Made by a program: the position numbers and the translations under genes
Shown: piece after piece, positions 1 through 8,092 of the stretch
How positions within the stretch are numbered: position 1 is the stretch's first letter
Layout of the letters: every line of letters starts with the position of its first letter
Notes under the pieces: generated by a model
The model's database searches: none
Seen by the model: the letters and a program-made list of their open reading frames with translations, nothing else
Told to the model about the DNA's origin: nothing
Assembly (NCBI GenBank): GCA_045126355.1
Contig: JBGVOE010000061.1
Coordinates: 1-37,411, forward strand
Reading direction: 5' to 3'
From: CAZSIA01 sp045126355
GTDB taxonomy: Bacteria; Bacillota_I; Bacilli_A; Acholeplasmatales; Anaeroplasmataceae
Length of the DNA: 37,411 nucleotides

Positions 1-35
1 GGCTGCCCTTACTGTTATATATAGTTTTTTAAATA

Positions 36-125
36 ACATACACGGATCATTTGTTGTGTTACATACACTTTGTTTGTAGTTCACATACATACTAAATTTG
101 TTGCGTAATTTCTATTTACATACAC
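36..125. repeat. Four ACATACA(C/T) short repeats
   Basis: The 8-mer ACATACAC or ACATACAT occurs at 36-43, 61-68, 83-90 and 118-125, all in the same direction and irregularly spaced (25, 22 and 35 nt between starts). The stretch 1-155 otherwise holds no gene that I can see. It lies downstream of the minus-strand gene ending at 156. The repeats could be a binding-site cluster for something off the left edge, or chance in AT-rich DNA. Confidence 0.35.
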
Positions 126-155
126 GATTATTTAGAGAACCTTTTTTTCTTTTAG

Positions 156-923
156 TTATGCAGTTTTCTTTAAATAATAAATATATGTTTTACCATCTTT
201 AACATACTTAACAAAAGTTATACTTGTATCACGAGAACGGAATAAATCTTGAATAGAAACATGAAAACCATTTGTATCAATTTGATATTCCATACCAAAC
301 TCTTCTCCATAAATTCTACTACAAAGATCGCTACAATAATAATTATCTTTAGTATTTAAAATAAACCAATAATTATATCTTTTACCAATTAAAGTTTTTG
401 CGTTTAAAGCAGCTTGGCTTCTTTCTTCTTTACTCGCATTTACTCTTAAACCTACAACAGTTCTTTCTTCAATATAAAGGTCTGTATAAGTTTCATAAAC
501 AAAACTTTGATCACTACTTCCACCCATTGCTTCAATAATATTTTTATTATCAGAAACCACACCAGCGTGCCCACCAAATAAATAAGTTACAAACTGAGAA
601 AAGAAAGGAAAATATTCCATTCTTGATTGTGGCATTAAAAATATATCACCAGGCATACCTAATACAGGTGGCCCATACAAACTATCATTTATTTGATTCA
701 ATGTAATTGTATCATCATCAAGTTCATCTACCTCTAAACTATAATAATATGTTCCATTTGATTCAAACTCAAAACTACAACTACTAATAAAATCTTTTAT
801 ATCTTCACTCATATTGATATTATGAATAGAGGCTATAGTGAACATTATCGACAAAATCAACAACACTAATGAGAAAAACATTTCAATACAAAATAATACA
901 ATTTTAGATATTTTATCTTTCAC
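156..923 (-). CDS. Membrane-anchored YiiX/YebB-like NlpC/P60-type cysteine hydrolase
   Basis: A 255-aa protein with one N-terminal membrane segment (about residues 8-33) and an extracytoplasmic domain. The domain has the pattern of permuted papain-fold YiiX/YebB hydrolases: GDIF at 92-95, a catalytic-type His in GGHAGVV (His119) and a Cys in YYCSDL (Cys197), followed by the aromatic-rich tail. In this family Cys and His lie in His-then-Cys order, as here. The start is GTG (921-923) because AGGAGG sits 8 nt upstream at 932-937. The substrate is unknown; family members are thought to act on peptide, lipid or cell-wall amide bonds. It is the last gene before the window edge and has its own extended -10 promoter. 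Family call is fairly sure, function is not. Confidence 0.75.
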   Translation of the reverse strand: MKDKISKIVLFCIEMFFSLVLLILSIMFTIASIHNINMSEDIKDFISSCSFEFESNGTYYYSLEVDELDDDTITLNQINDSLYGPPVLGMPGDIFLMPQSRMEYFPFFSQFVTYLFGGHAGVVSDNKNIIEAMGGSSDQSFVYETYTDLYIEERTVVGLRVNASKEERSQAALNAKTLIGKRYNYWFILNTKDNYYCSDLCSRIYGEEFGMEYQIDTNGFHVSIQDLFRSRDTSITFVKYVKDGKTYIYYLKKTA

Positions 924-951
924 CTTTATCGCCTCCTATTAAAACAACTTT

Positions 952-960
952 ATTTTACCA
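952..960 (-). promoter_or_regulatory. Extended -10 promoter for the YiiX-like gene
   Basis: On the minus strand TGG is followed by TAAAAT (-10 at 952-957, TGn at 958-960), about 29 nt from the GTG start. No good -35 box is visible 16-18 nt further upstream, so this rests on the extended -10 alone. Confidence 0.4.
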
Positions 961-990
961 TAACATTTTCTTTTACACTCTAAAGTTAAA

Positions 991-1515
991 CTAATAGTTT
1001 TTATACTTCATAAACCTTTCTTTTATCTTTTTAAAATCATCAAGCTGATTATTAATTCTTTCAGCTGAATTTGTTTTATAAAGCCAACCATAATACACTT
1101 CTACTGTTTTGTTTCTTTTCATATAAAATACTATATTAAAAACTTTACCATTATTATAAATATACTTTGAAGGACTATTAATATTTTTAACTGAATCAAC
1201 AAATAATTGTGTAATATTACCTTTTTTAGGTTTCAAAATCTCATTAATAGTAAAGTATTTTACATCCTTCATATTTATCTTGTTAATCATTAGTCCTTGA
1301 ACAATTACTATTTTCTCTTTTTTATAATTAAAATGAATACCTTCATTGTAAGTAAATAACATGGCAAGAACTGAAATAATTAAAGTGACTATACCTGGAA
1401 CTAAAACCACAATTACATCTTTTATTCTAATTAGTAAGCAAATTAAAAATAAACTTAAAAAGAACCATATCAAAGAAAATGTTCTTCTATCATCAAACTT
1501 AAAAAAATCCTTCAT
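991..1515 (-). CDS. Two-TM membrane protein with PH-like cytoplasmic domain, unknown function
   Basis: A 174-aa protein not recognised by name. Two adjacent hydrophobic segments (about residues 12-31 and 33-55) are followed by a soluble part rich in alternating beta-type stretches (NYKKEKIVIVQGL, KVFNIVFYM, TVEVYYG). This layout resembles bacterial PH-like (bPH, YcxB-type) domains, but that is inference from pattern only. The frame stays open to a TTG at 1551. I chose ATG at 1513-1515 because GAGG lies 8 nt upstream (about 1524-1527), whereas the TTG lacks a good ribosome binding site. It sits between the YiiX-like gene and a decayed frame, without a clear terminator on either side. Confidence 0.6.
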   Translation of the reverse strand: MKDFFKFDDRRTFSLIWFFLSLFLICLLIRIKDVIVVLVPGIVTLIISVLAMLFTYNEGIHFNYKKEKIVIVQGLMINKINMKDVKYFTINEILKPKKGNITQLFVDSVKNINSPSKYIYNNGKVFNIVFYMKRNKTVEVYYGWLYKTNSAERINNQLDDFKKIKERFMKYKNY

Positions 1516-1575
1516 TCTATATACCTCATAAATAAATAGTTTCTTCACCAAACAACGAATCTCTAAAAAAGTTTT

Positions 1576-1743
1576 TCACTTATAAAAAATTAAATAATCG
1601 ACAGGCTTAAAGATACTACCCAAACAGATATTCAAATCACCATCTTCAATTAAAGTATCTGATTTCAAGGTATCATTTTCCTTATTATAATAGTAATAAT
1701 ATCTACTCTCTAAGAAATATAATCCTAATGCACTATCACAAAA
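1576..1743 (-). pseudogene. Possible gene remnant, 55 codons, no start codon
   Basis: Between the flanking genes the minus strand holds an open stretch of 55 sense codons ending in TGA at 1576-1578. It begins just after an in-frame TAA at 1744-1746. No ATG, GTG or early TTG lies in it, so it cannot be translated as it stands. The residues (for example LGLYFLESRYYYYY and LNICLGSIFKPVDYL) look protein-like rather than random. I do not recognise the family. It may be the 3' end of a gene truncated by deletion, or chance. The rest of 1552-1832 shows nothing else I can support. Confidence 0.3.
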
Positions 1744-1832
1744 TTATTATATCATAATATTCTTCGTATTATATGAAAAAAAAGTTATTAAAAAAGAGCA
1801 TGCTTCATTCACATATCCTCTAACTTGTCTTT

Positions 1833-2585
1833 TTATTTACCTATATTTTGAAATTTTTCTACTTTAGTATATACATAATAAGAAGTTGTAAAGAAGACTA
1901 CATGTAAAATGAGTAATATTAATACACATAAAGCTTGTCCTAAGATATTTCCAATACTTTCCTTAACTGATAAGACTAAATTATTTACTACTTCTATATT
2001 ACAAGAATAAAAATTACTGAAATTAGTTTTTAAAATTTGGGCCATTAATGCGGCTGTCGATGAATAAATAATAGAAGCAATAACAATATGTTTTAAATAT
2101 TTTTTCCCTTTTGTTGAATATAAATTTAATCCAATAATTAAAATAAATTCAAATAAAATTAAATTATGAAAAAATACTGTATGAAAATCAAAATAGTTAT
2201 TAAAAAAGTTTGCGATGTTTTCTTTACTATATATTATATTAGGATATATCAACATAAATAAAGCAATTGATACACAGATTGTACATGTAAAAAGATTTAT
2301 TACATCACTTCCCTTTTTATTATAAAAAGCTGTCAAAGGAATAAAAAAGATGAATAAAGAACAAACATGTAGCGGAATATGATATAGGTCATATCCATTT
2401 ATAATTGATAATACTTGTTTTATTATTTCACTTAGAAGTAAAACTACAGCTAAAATTTGAAAAGGAATCATCCTTATATGGTGTGGTTTATTACCTAATA
2501 CTTTACTTAATACTATTGTAATTAAAATCATAATAATTACTGCGGGAACAATTGTAACAAAATGTTCTAAAGTCCAAAGTTGCAT
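1833..2585 (-). CDS. YwaF/TMEM164-like (TIGR02206 family) integral membrane protein
   Basis: A 250-aa protein with about six or seven membrane segments. It has the signature of the YwaF/TIGR02206 family: a conserved IPLHVCSL segment with Cys75, and an FHTVFFHNLILF segment with His135 and His140. The family is related to eukaryotic TMEM164, for which an acyltransferase role using a Cys/His pair has been proposed; that such an activity exists here is inference. The ATG at 2583-2585 has a strong AGGAGG eight nucleotides upstream. The gene is separated from the upstream tRNA unit by an intrinsic terminator and so must have its own promoter, for which I see only weak candidates. Cellular role unknown. 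Confidence 0.7.
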   Translation of the reverse strand: MQLWTLEHFVTIVPAVIIMILITIVLSKVLGNKPHHIRMIPFQILAVVLLLSEIIKQVLSIINGYDLYHIPLHVCSLFIFFIPLTAFYNKKGSDVINLFTCTICVSIALFMLIYPNIIYSKENIANFFNNYFDFHTVFFHNLILFEFILIIGLNLYSTKGKKYLKHIVIASIIYSSTAALMAQILKTNFSNFYSCNIEVVNNLVLSVKESIGNILGQALCVLILLILHVVFFTTSYYVYTKVEKFQNIGK

Positions 2586-2664
2586 TTTTATCCTCCTATA
2601 CGTAACAAAAGTTTATTACAGAAAAATAATATCACTGTATTTTTTAAAATTTTGTCGAAATATT

Positions 2665-2702
2665 GGCGAATAAAAATAAAAAAGAGCTATTGTCTAGCTC
2701 TA
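2665..2702 (-). terminator. Intrinsic terminator of the tRNA unit
   Basis: The arms AGAGCTA and TAGCTCT (2683-2689 with 2695-2701, 5-nt loop) are followed on the minus strand by a T-rich tail (TTTTTTATTTTTATT). It lies 13 nt after the 3' end of tRNA-Arg. Confidence 0.85.
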
Positions 2703-2714
2703 TAATTTTTAAGA

Positions 2715-2791
2715 TGGCGCGTCTAGCAGGAGTCGAACCCACAACCTTTTGATCCGTAGTCAAACGATCTATCCAATTGATCTATAGACGC
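2715..2791 (-). tRNA. tRNA-Arg (anticodon ACG)
   Basis: A 77-nt cloverleaf on the minus strand. The acceptor stem is GCGTCTA with TAGACGC, discriminator G, and the CCA end is encoded. The anticodon loop CTACGGA is flanked by TTTGA/TCAAA, giving anticodon ACG at 2755-2757. The T arm carries GGTTCGACTCC. An ACG anticodon is normally deaminated to ICG and reads CGU, CGC and CGA. Second gene of a two-tRNA transcript. Confidence 0.95.
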
Positions 2792-2799
2792 ATGCATAG

Positions 2800-2876
2800 T
2801 GGCGGTCTGGACGGGACTCGAACCCGCGATCTCCAGTGTGACAGACTGACATGTTAACCAACTACACCACCAGACC
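2800..2876 (-). tRNA. tRNA-Asp (anticodon GTC)
   Basis: A 77-nt cloverleaf on the minus strand with acceptor stem GGTCTGG/CCAGACC, discriminator G and encoded CCA. The anticodon loop CTGTCAC gives GTC, and the T arm is CGGGTTCGAGTCCCG. The anticodon stem has one T-G pair. It is 8 nt upstream of tRNA-Arg and is transcribed from the promoter just before it. Confidence 0.95.
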
Positions 2877-2893
2877 TTTACGCTGCACTAACT

Positions 2894-2921
2894 ATTATAA
2901 CATAAAAGTTTTTTTTGACAA
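2894..2921 (-). promoter_or_regulatory. Sigma-A promoter of the tRNA-Asp/Arg unit
   Basis: Minus-strand TTGTCA (2916-2921), 16-nt spacer, TATAAT (2894-2899). The predicted start is about 10 nt before the 5' end of tRNA-Asp. Strong match and position typical of stable RNA genes. Confidence 0.85.
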
Positions 2922-2972
2922 CTATTATTTTTCTTTTTTTTAAAATTTTTGTTGGATTATTAATTATCCTGT

Positions 2973-3959
2973 TTAATTATATGCTTTATTTAGTAAATAT
3001 AGGTCACATAAGGCTATCGCAACAGCGTTTTCTAATACAACCATAGCTCTTTCAACAATTGCGCTATCATGACGACCTTTAATTTCTAAAGGTTTAACCT
3101 CACCCGCTTCAAAGTCAAAAGTCTCTTGCATTTTATAAATTGAAGGTGTTGGTTTTACAAATACATTAATTACTAAATCATTTCCATTTGAAACTCCACC
3201 ATTTACTCCACCATTATTATTTGAAGAAGTTTTTCCTTCTTTATTAATAATATGATCATTATATGAACTTCCTAATAAACTACATCCATCAAATCCAACT
3301 CCAAATGAAACACCTTTAACAGCGCCAATTGAATATAGGATTTGTGAAACAGCAGATTCTAATGAATAAAAGTAAGGTTCACCTAATCCAATAGGTAAAT
3401 CTTTAACAGTAATTCTAACAATACCACCAACGCTATCTTTTGCTTCAACTATTTCATTTAAGTATTCTTCTTTTTTACTCATATCAGTTAAAGTTCCTAA
3501 TTTAATTAATTCTGTTTCATAATTAAAATTAGTAATCTTTTTAGCTATAACACCAGCGGCTACAATTCCTACTGTTAAGCGTCCTGAAGTATGACCTCCA
3601 CCACGGTAATCGTTATATCCATGATATTTTTCCTTCATAACAAAGTCTGCGTGACCTGGTCTAGGTTGAGTAACTAGATTTTTATAATCTTTAGAACTTG
3701 TATTACTATTTAAAAATCTAATTAACATTGGTGTTCCTGTAGTATAACCATTAAATAGGCCTGATTCAATTAATGGCTTATCTTCTTCAACTCGTGCAGT
3801 TTGAGAAGGTTTATTAGGTTTACGACGTGCTAAATCAAATGAAAAATCATCTTCACTTAAACTAATACCAGCTGGAATACCATCAACTAATACACCAACA
3901 CTTTGGTTATGAGATTCACCATAAATATTTACTTTAAATAATTTACCAAATTCATTCAT
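2973..3959 (-). CDS. aroC: Chorismate synthase
   Basis: Catalyses loss of phosphate from EPSP to give chorismate, the last shikimate-pathway step, using reduced FMN. Family signatures are in order: GESH at 14-17 (catalytic His17), RPGHAD at 100-105, the flavin-site segment YRGGGHTSGR at 118-127 and GRHDSA near 295. At 328 aa it is shorter than the usual 350-390, through loop shortening rather than loss of a motif. The ATG at 3957-3959 has AAGGAGG about 10 nt upstream. It is the last gene of the leuS-aro operon, 24 nt after aroE. I see no convincing terminator after it; the tRNA promoter follows within 60 nt. Confidence 0.95.
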   Translation of the reverse strand: MNEFGKLFKVNIYGESHNQSVGVLVDGIPAGISLSEDDFSFDLARRKPNKPSQTARVEEDKPLIESGLFNGYTTGTPMLIRFLNSNTSSKDYKNLVTQPRPGHADFVMKEKYHGYNDYRGGGHTSGRLTVGIVAAGVIAKKITNFNYETELIKLGTLTDMSKKEEYLNEIVEAKDSVGGIVRITVKDLPIGLGEPYFYSLESAVSQILYSIGAVKGVSFGVGFDGCSLLGSSYNDHIINKEGKTSSNNNGGVNGGVSNGNDLVINVFVKPTPSIYKMQETFDFEAGEVKPLEIKGRHDSAIVERAMVVLENAVAIALCDLYLLNKAYN

Positions 3960-3983
3960 CTTCTATTTCCTCCTTGGGAAAAT

Positions 3984-4733
3984 CTATAACATGTTATATA
4001 ATTCTTTAACATCAAAAGCAATAAATTCATTCCAAATTTCCTCAGCATGTATAGCTTGGAAAATCAACATATATATTCCATTAAATCCTATTTTAGAATA
4101 CTCTAAAAATTTAGTTACTTTAGGAGTAGTAATTAAGTCAATGCATATATCAGCTTTCTCTACTACTTCTTTTTCTAATACTTCTCCATCAATATTAGGA
4201 TACATTCCAATAGGAGTAGTATTAATAATTAAATCATAATGCTTAATATTTTTAAATTCTTCATATGTAATACCATTTGAAATATTTCGAGATACTATAA
4301 TTGTTTTCGCATTTAATTTATTAAGGGCATATACAATTGCCTTACTTGCTCCACCACTACCTAAGACATAAACTTCTTTATCGGTAACATCAATATTAAA
4401 GAAATTTAGTTCATCAATAAAACCTAGGTAGTCAGTATTATCACCAATAAGCATCCCATCAGACATATAAATAGTATTTACTGCGTTTATCTCTTTAGCA
4501 GCCTCTGTTAATTTATCTAAATAAGGGATAACAGTTTCTTTATAAGGAATAGTTACATTAAAACCAGAATAATAACCACTTCTTAAAAGATTGATTTTAT
4601 CTAATATTTCATCTTCTTCTAATTCAATAAGATCATAAGTTGCGTCTATATTAGATTTTTCAAAGATATATTCATGAATAATTTTAGATAAGCTATGACC
4701 TAATTTACGACCTAACAAACCATATCTATTCAT
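3984..4733 (-). CDS. aroE: Shikimate dehydrogenase (NADP+)
   Basis: Reduces 3-dehydroshikimate to shikimate. The substrate domain shows HSLS (16-19 when counted from the GTG three codons upstream) and NVTIPYKE with the catalytic Lys68, then NAVNTI and GDNTD (100-104). The nucleotide domain has GSGGASKA (128-135), and the usual C-terminal Gln lies in IFQAIHAEEIW. The frame opens at GTG 4742, but I chose ATG 4733 because AAGGTGAT sits about 6 nt before it. This gives 249 aa and an 8-nt overlap with the chorismate mutase stop, so translation is probably coupled. The dehydratase and kinase acting before and after this enzyme are not in the window. Confidence 0.93.
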   Translation of the reverse strand: MNRYGLLGRKLGHSLSKIIHEYIFEKSNIDATYDLIELEEDEILDKINLLRSGYYSGFNVTIPYKETVIPYLDKLTEAAKEINAVNTIYMSDGMLIGDNTDYLGFIDELNFFNIDVTDKEVYVLGSGGASKAIVYALNKLNAKTIIVSRNISNGITYEEFKNIKHYDLIINTTPIGMYPNIDGEVLEKEVVEKADICIDLITTPKVTKFLEYSKIGFNGIYMLIFQAIHAEEIWNEFIAFDVKELYNML

Positions 4734-4995
4734 AGTTATCACCTTGATATTTTTTACTTGCTTCTAACATTCCCTTAAAGAAAATTAAATAGTATTCTTT
4801 TAGGGATTTATCTTGTAATAAATTAATGTTCTTTTCAATTAATTCAATTTCTCTTTTTTCATCAAAAACAGGTAGATTGTGCTGTTTTTTATATTCTAAT
4901 ACATCTAGAACAGCTTTCATTCTTTCTTCAAAAAGCTCAACCATTTTTTTATCTATTTCGTTAATTTTAACTCTTGCTTCATCAATTAAGCTCAT
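4726..4995 (-). CDS. AroQ-class chorismate mutase (monofunctional)
   Basis: Converts chorismate to prephenate, feeding TyrA in the same operon. An 89-aa, all-helical AroQ domain. Residues equivalent to E. coli CM R11, R28, K39, D48, R51 and E52 are all present (about R8, R25, K36, D45, R48, E49 from the chosen start). The position equivalent to Gln88 falls in the short C-terminal SKKYQ segment and cannot be placed with certainty. GTG at 5007 is in frame, but ATG at 4995 has the better upstream GGTGGTGAT. It overlaps the aroA 3' end by 14 nt and aroE by 8 nt. It stands alone instead of being fused to TyrA, DAHP synthase or PheA. Confidence 0.9.
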   Translation of the reverse strand: MSLIDEARVKINEIDKKMVELFEERMKAVLDVLEYKKQHNLPVFDEKREIELIEKNINLLQDKSLKEYYLIFFKGMLEASKKYQGDNYE

Positions 4996-6256
4996 CGAAA
5001 TCACCACCTAATTTTCTAAAGTCACTCCAGAAGTGTGGGTAACTTTTTTTAACACATTCAGCACCTTCAATTAAAAGAGGACTATCACAAATTGTACTAG
5101 CTACAGCTAAACTCATCGCGATTCTATGGTCGTTATGCGCATATAAATCCAATGATCCATTAAGAGCTTTTACACCATCAAAATGCATCTCATCTAATGA
5201 TTCTGTAACAATCGCACCTAATTTTAAAAGTTCTTCTTTTACACAAGTTATACGATCACATTCTTTTATTCTTAATCTAGCTGCGTTTATAAAATCAGTA
5301 TGTCCATCACAAACTGAAGCTAAAACTGAAAGTACTGGACCTAAGTCTGGAGATTGAGAAAAATCAATTGTGCTACCACTTAAATTTAAGGAAGTAGCTT
5401 TGATATAATCATCACCAACTACAATAGAACCACCTAAAGCTTTGATATCATCAAGGATTTTTCTATCACCTTGAAGTGAGCATAAATTCATACATCTTAA
5501 CTTTATATCATTTCCTAACGCACCCATAACTAAGAAGAATGCTGCTTGTGAAAAGTCTCCTTCAACTGTGTAGTTAGTAGGAAGATATTTTTGATTTCCT
5601 TTTATAATAAACTCTTCATAATTATTATTTATAATTTCGATATTAAACATTTTTAAAATATCTAATGTTAAATCAATATAAGATTTTGATTCTAAATTAG
5701 TAGTAATCTTAATCTTTGAATCACCATTTAATAGAGGCAAGGCAAATAACAATCCGGTAATAAATTGACTAGAAATATCGCCTCTAACTTCATATACGCC
5801 ACTCTTTAATCCACCATTTGTTTTAAGTGGCATATAGCTATCAGATGGGTGATGATATTTAATATTTTGTTCATCAAATATTTTATAGTAAGAATCTAGT
5901 GGACGATGATTTAGATTGTTTTCTCCACAAAACGTCATTTCGCTAGGATTAACTAACATAATCGGAATCATAAAACGAATTGTAGAACCACTCTCTCCAG
6001 CATTTATAATATTTGATACCCTTTTAATTTCACTAGAGCCTTTAATAGTTAAAGAATTTTCACAAATTGTTATTTCAGCACCAAATGCCCTGCAACAATC
6101 AATAGTTCTAAGTATATCATTAGAAAATATTACATTTTTAATTTCACTTACACCATCTGCCAAACTAGCGGCAATGATAGCACGATGTGAATAACTTTTA
6201 GATGGAACTACATCAATAGTTCCACTTAATTTTTTAGGACGAATATAAACTTTCAT
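4982..6256 (-). CDS. aroA: EPSP synthase (3-phosphoshikimate 1-carboxyvinyltransferase)
   Basis: Transfers enolpyruvyl from PEP to shikimate-3-phosphate. 424 aa, usual length, two-domain family. Visible motifs: PSKSYSHR at 18-25 (Lys20), AGESGSTIRF at 86-95, EGDFSQAAFF in the middle, RLRIKECDRI, and DHRIAM at 376-381. The PEP-loop motif differs from the E. coli-type GNAGTAMRP: the position equivalent to E. coli Pro101 is Phe. This places it with non-class-I sequences; whether it alters inhibitor binding cannot be judged from sequence. Its ATG overlaps the aroB stop by one base (TAATG). Confidence 0.95.
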   Translation of the reverse strand: MKVYIRPKKLSGTIDVVPSKSYSHRAIIAASLADGVSEIKNVIFSNDILRTIDCCRAFGAEITICENSLTIKGSSEIKRVSNIINAGESGSTIRFMIPIMLVNPSEMTFCGENNLNHRPLDSYYKIFDEQNIKYHHPSDSYMPLKTNGGLKSGVYEVRGDISSQFITGLLFALPLLNGDSKIKITTNLESKSYIDLTLDILKMFNIEIINNNYEEFIIKGNQKYLPTNYTVEGDFSQAAFFLVMGALGNDIKLRCMNLCSLQGDRKILDDIKALGGSIVVGDDYIKATSLNLSGSTIDFSQSPDLGPVLSVLASVCDGHTDFINAARLRIKECDRITCVKEELLKLGAIVTESLDEMHFDGVKALNGSLDLYAHNDHRIAMSLAVASTICDSPLLIEGAECVKKSYPHFWSDFRKLGGDFDELN

Positions 6257-7266
6257 TATAGTTCACTCTCCCCTACAGGATAAATAAGACAGTGACCTAT
6301 TTCATCTATTAATATTAAATTTATTGTTTTCGCAATATTTTTCTTATCATATTTGAAATCAGGTAAAAATTCATGATAGTCATATTCTTTATAATCAAGT
6401 TCTAAATTTTTATAAAGACTAACAACTTCATCTTTAACTTTTTTATCTAAAATATTTAAGTCAATTGCGTAATCAATCGCACATAATATACCATCAAGGA
6501 CAGCTTCACCATGAAGACGGTTATATTTTAATTCAATAATATGACCAAAAGTATGTCCAAAGTTTAATTTCATTCTTTCATTCTTATCGAATTCATCTTT
6601 TAAAACATGTTCTTTTTTAATCAGTAAATTACGATAAATAATTTCTTCACTTACATCTAATTTAGTTAAATTAATTAAATCAAATAAATCTTTAGAAGAA
6701 ATTAAGGCATGTTTAATAACTTCACCAAATCCATTTTTTAATTCTCTTAGTGGCAAAGTAGATAAAACAGTCGGATCAATTAATACTAAAATTGGTTGAT
6801 TAAAGGCACCAATAATATTTTTATGTCCTAAAAAATCAATTCCCGTTTTACCACCAATACTACTATCAACTTGAGCAAGTAGTGAAGTTGGGATTTGAAC
6901 AAAAGGCATACCACGATAAAGTGTTGAGGCAACAAAACCAACTAAGTCACCAATGACTCCACCGCCTAAGGCAATAAGTAATTCACCTCTTGTGGCACCT
7001 AATTCAATTAATCTTTGGCAAAGGTATGCATAAGTTTCAATCGATTTACTTTCTTCATATCCTTTAATTGTAATTGTTTGCACACTAAAAGAAGAAAGAG
7101 CCTCTTCTACTTTTTGTAAGTAAATAGCTCCAACTCTTTCATCTGTTATAATATATACATTTTTATTTTGATAAACTTTTTTAATTTCGCTATCGATATC
7201 ATCTAATAAATTATTTTTAATTATTATTTGATATCCCTTTGATAACATCATATCAATAGTATACAT
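6256..7266 (-). CDS. aroB: 3-dehydroquinate synthase
   Basis: Cyclises DAHP to 3-dehydroquinate, NAD+ and divalent-metal dependent. 336 aa. The NAD site GGGVIGD (101-107) is followed by IPTSLLAQVDSSIGGKTGID. The metal ligands are Glu182 (GFGEVIKH), His238 (NFGHTFGH) and His252 (LHGEAV). It begins at the base after the tyrA stop codon, with only a weak ribosome binding site, so it probably relies on coupling to tyrA translation. One-base overlap with aroA downstream. Confidence 0.95.
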   Translation of the reverse strand: MYTIDMMLSKGYQIIIKNNLLDDIDSEIKKVYQNKNVYIITDERVGAIYLQKVEEALSSFSVQTITIKGYEESKSIETYAYLCQRLIELGATRGELLIALGGGVIGDLVGFVASTLYRGMPFVQIPTSLLAQVDSSIGGKTGIDFLGHKNIIGAFNQPILVLIDPTVLSTLPLRELKNGFGEVIKHALISSKDLFDLINLTKLDVSEEIIYRNLLIKKEHVLKDEFDKNERMKLNFGHTFGHIIELKYNRLHGEAVLDGILCAIDYAIDLNILDKKVKDEVVSLYKNLELDYKEYDYHEFLPDFKYDKKNIAKTINLILIDEIGHCLIYPVGESEL

Positions 7267-8091
7267 CTACATCACTTCTCTTTTCTTTTTCGAAGAGATA
7301 AATTTTTCACTTAATAAATCGATATTCCCGCTAGAAATAGCGTTTTTTACGATTTCTATTTCATTTATAAACGAATCAATTTGTCCTATTAAAGCATCTT
7401 TGTTTTCAATGAACAATTGACTCCATAAACCTTCATTTATCATCGCAATTCTTGTTAAATCACGATAACTATCACCTATGAATTTCACAACTTCACTATT
7501 TGCATTACTATTAACTAAACTTACCGCAATTGCATGTGTAAGTTGAGAAGTATAGGCAATCATACTATCATGAAACTCTGGTGAAATTTCATGAATATGA
7601 CCAAATCCTAAATCTACTGCCATTTGTTTTACAACACCAGTAGCCACCCGATTTGTACCTTCAATAGGGCACATTAAGAAGTTTGTTCCTTTAAAAATAT
7701 TATCATCAGCATACATTACACCAACTTTTTCTCTACCAGCCATTGGGTGTGATCCGATGAAGTAAGCATTTTTTATAATAGATGTAGCTTCATAACAAAT
7801 ACTTGTTTTAACACCACATACATCTGTAATAACTTGATCATTTTTAAAGTGATTTAGGTTTTCCTTGATAAATGGAATTACATCATTTGGGTATAGACAG
7901 ATTACAACAAGGTCTACAAAGTTAAGACAAAGTGAAGCATCTAAATATCCATCAACAATCATTCCATTTTCTTTAGCATATTCAATTGTCTTTAAATTTT
8001 TATCTACACCGTAAACTTCGTAACCTTTTTTTGTTAATCCTTTAGCGTATGAACCACCAATTAACCCTAACCCAACAATACAAACTTTCAT
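7267..8091 (-). CDS. tyrA: Prephenate dehydrogenase
   Basis: Oxidatively decarboxylates prephenate to 4-hydroxyphenylpyruvate on the way to tyrosine. The N-terminal GLGLIGG fold (residues 7-13) ends with Asp30 (YGVD), typical for NAD+. GSHPMAGRE at 113-121 carries the catalytic His115. At 274 aa it lacks the C-terminal ACT domain present in Bacillus TyrA, so tyrosine feedback through that domain is not expected. The frame extends to 8121, but ATG 8091 puts the Rossmann strand at the normal distance from the start. The start is one base after the DAHP synthase stop. Confidence 0.92.
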   Translation of the reverse strand: MKVCIVGLGLIGGSYAKGLTKKGYEVYGVDKNLKTIEYAKENGMIVDGYLDASLCLNFVDLVVICLYPNDVIPFIKENLNHFKNDQVITDVCGVKTSICYEATSIIKNAYFIGSHPMAGREKVGVMYADDNIFKGTNFLMCPIEGTNRVATGVVKQMAVDLGFGHIHEISPEFHDSMIAYTSQLTHAIAVSLVNSNANSEVVKFIGDSYRDLTRIAMINEGLWSQLFIENKDALIGQIDSFINEIEIVKNAISSGNIDLLSEKFISSKKKREVM

Positions 8092-8092
8092 C

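Noticed and set aside
2925..2972. Terminator hairpin just after aroC (GGATAATTAATAATCC)
   Set aside because: The repeat is imperfect in the centre and AT-only inside, with weak predicted stability; not convincing.
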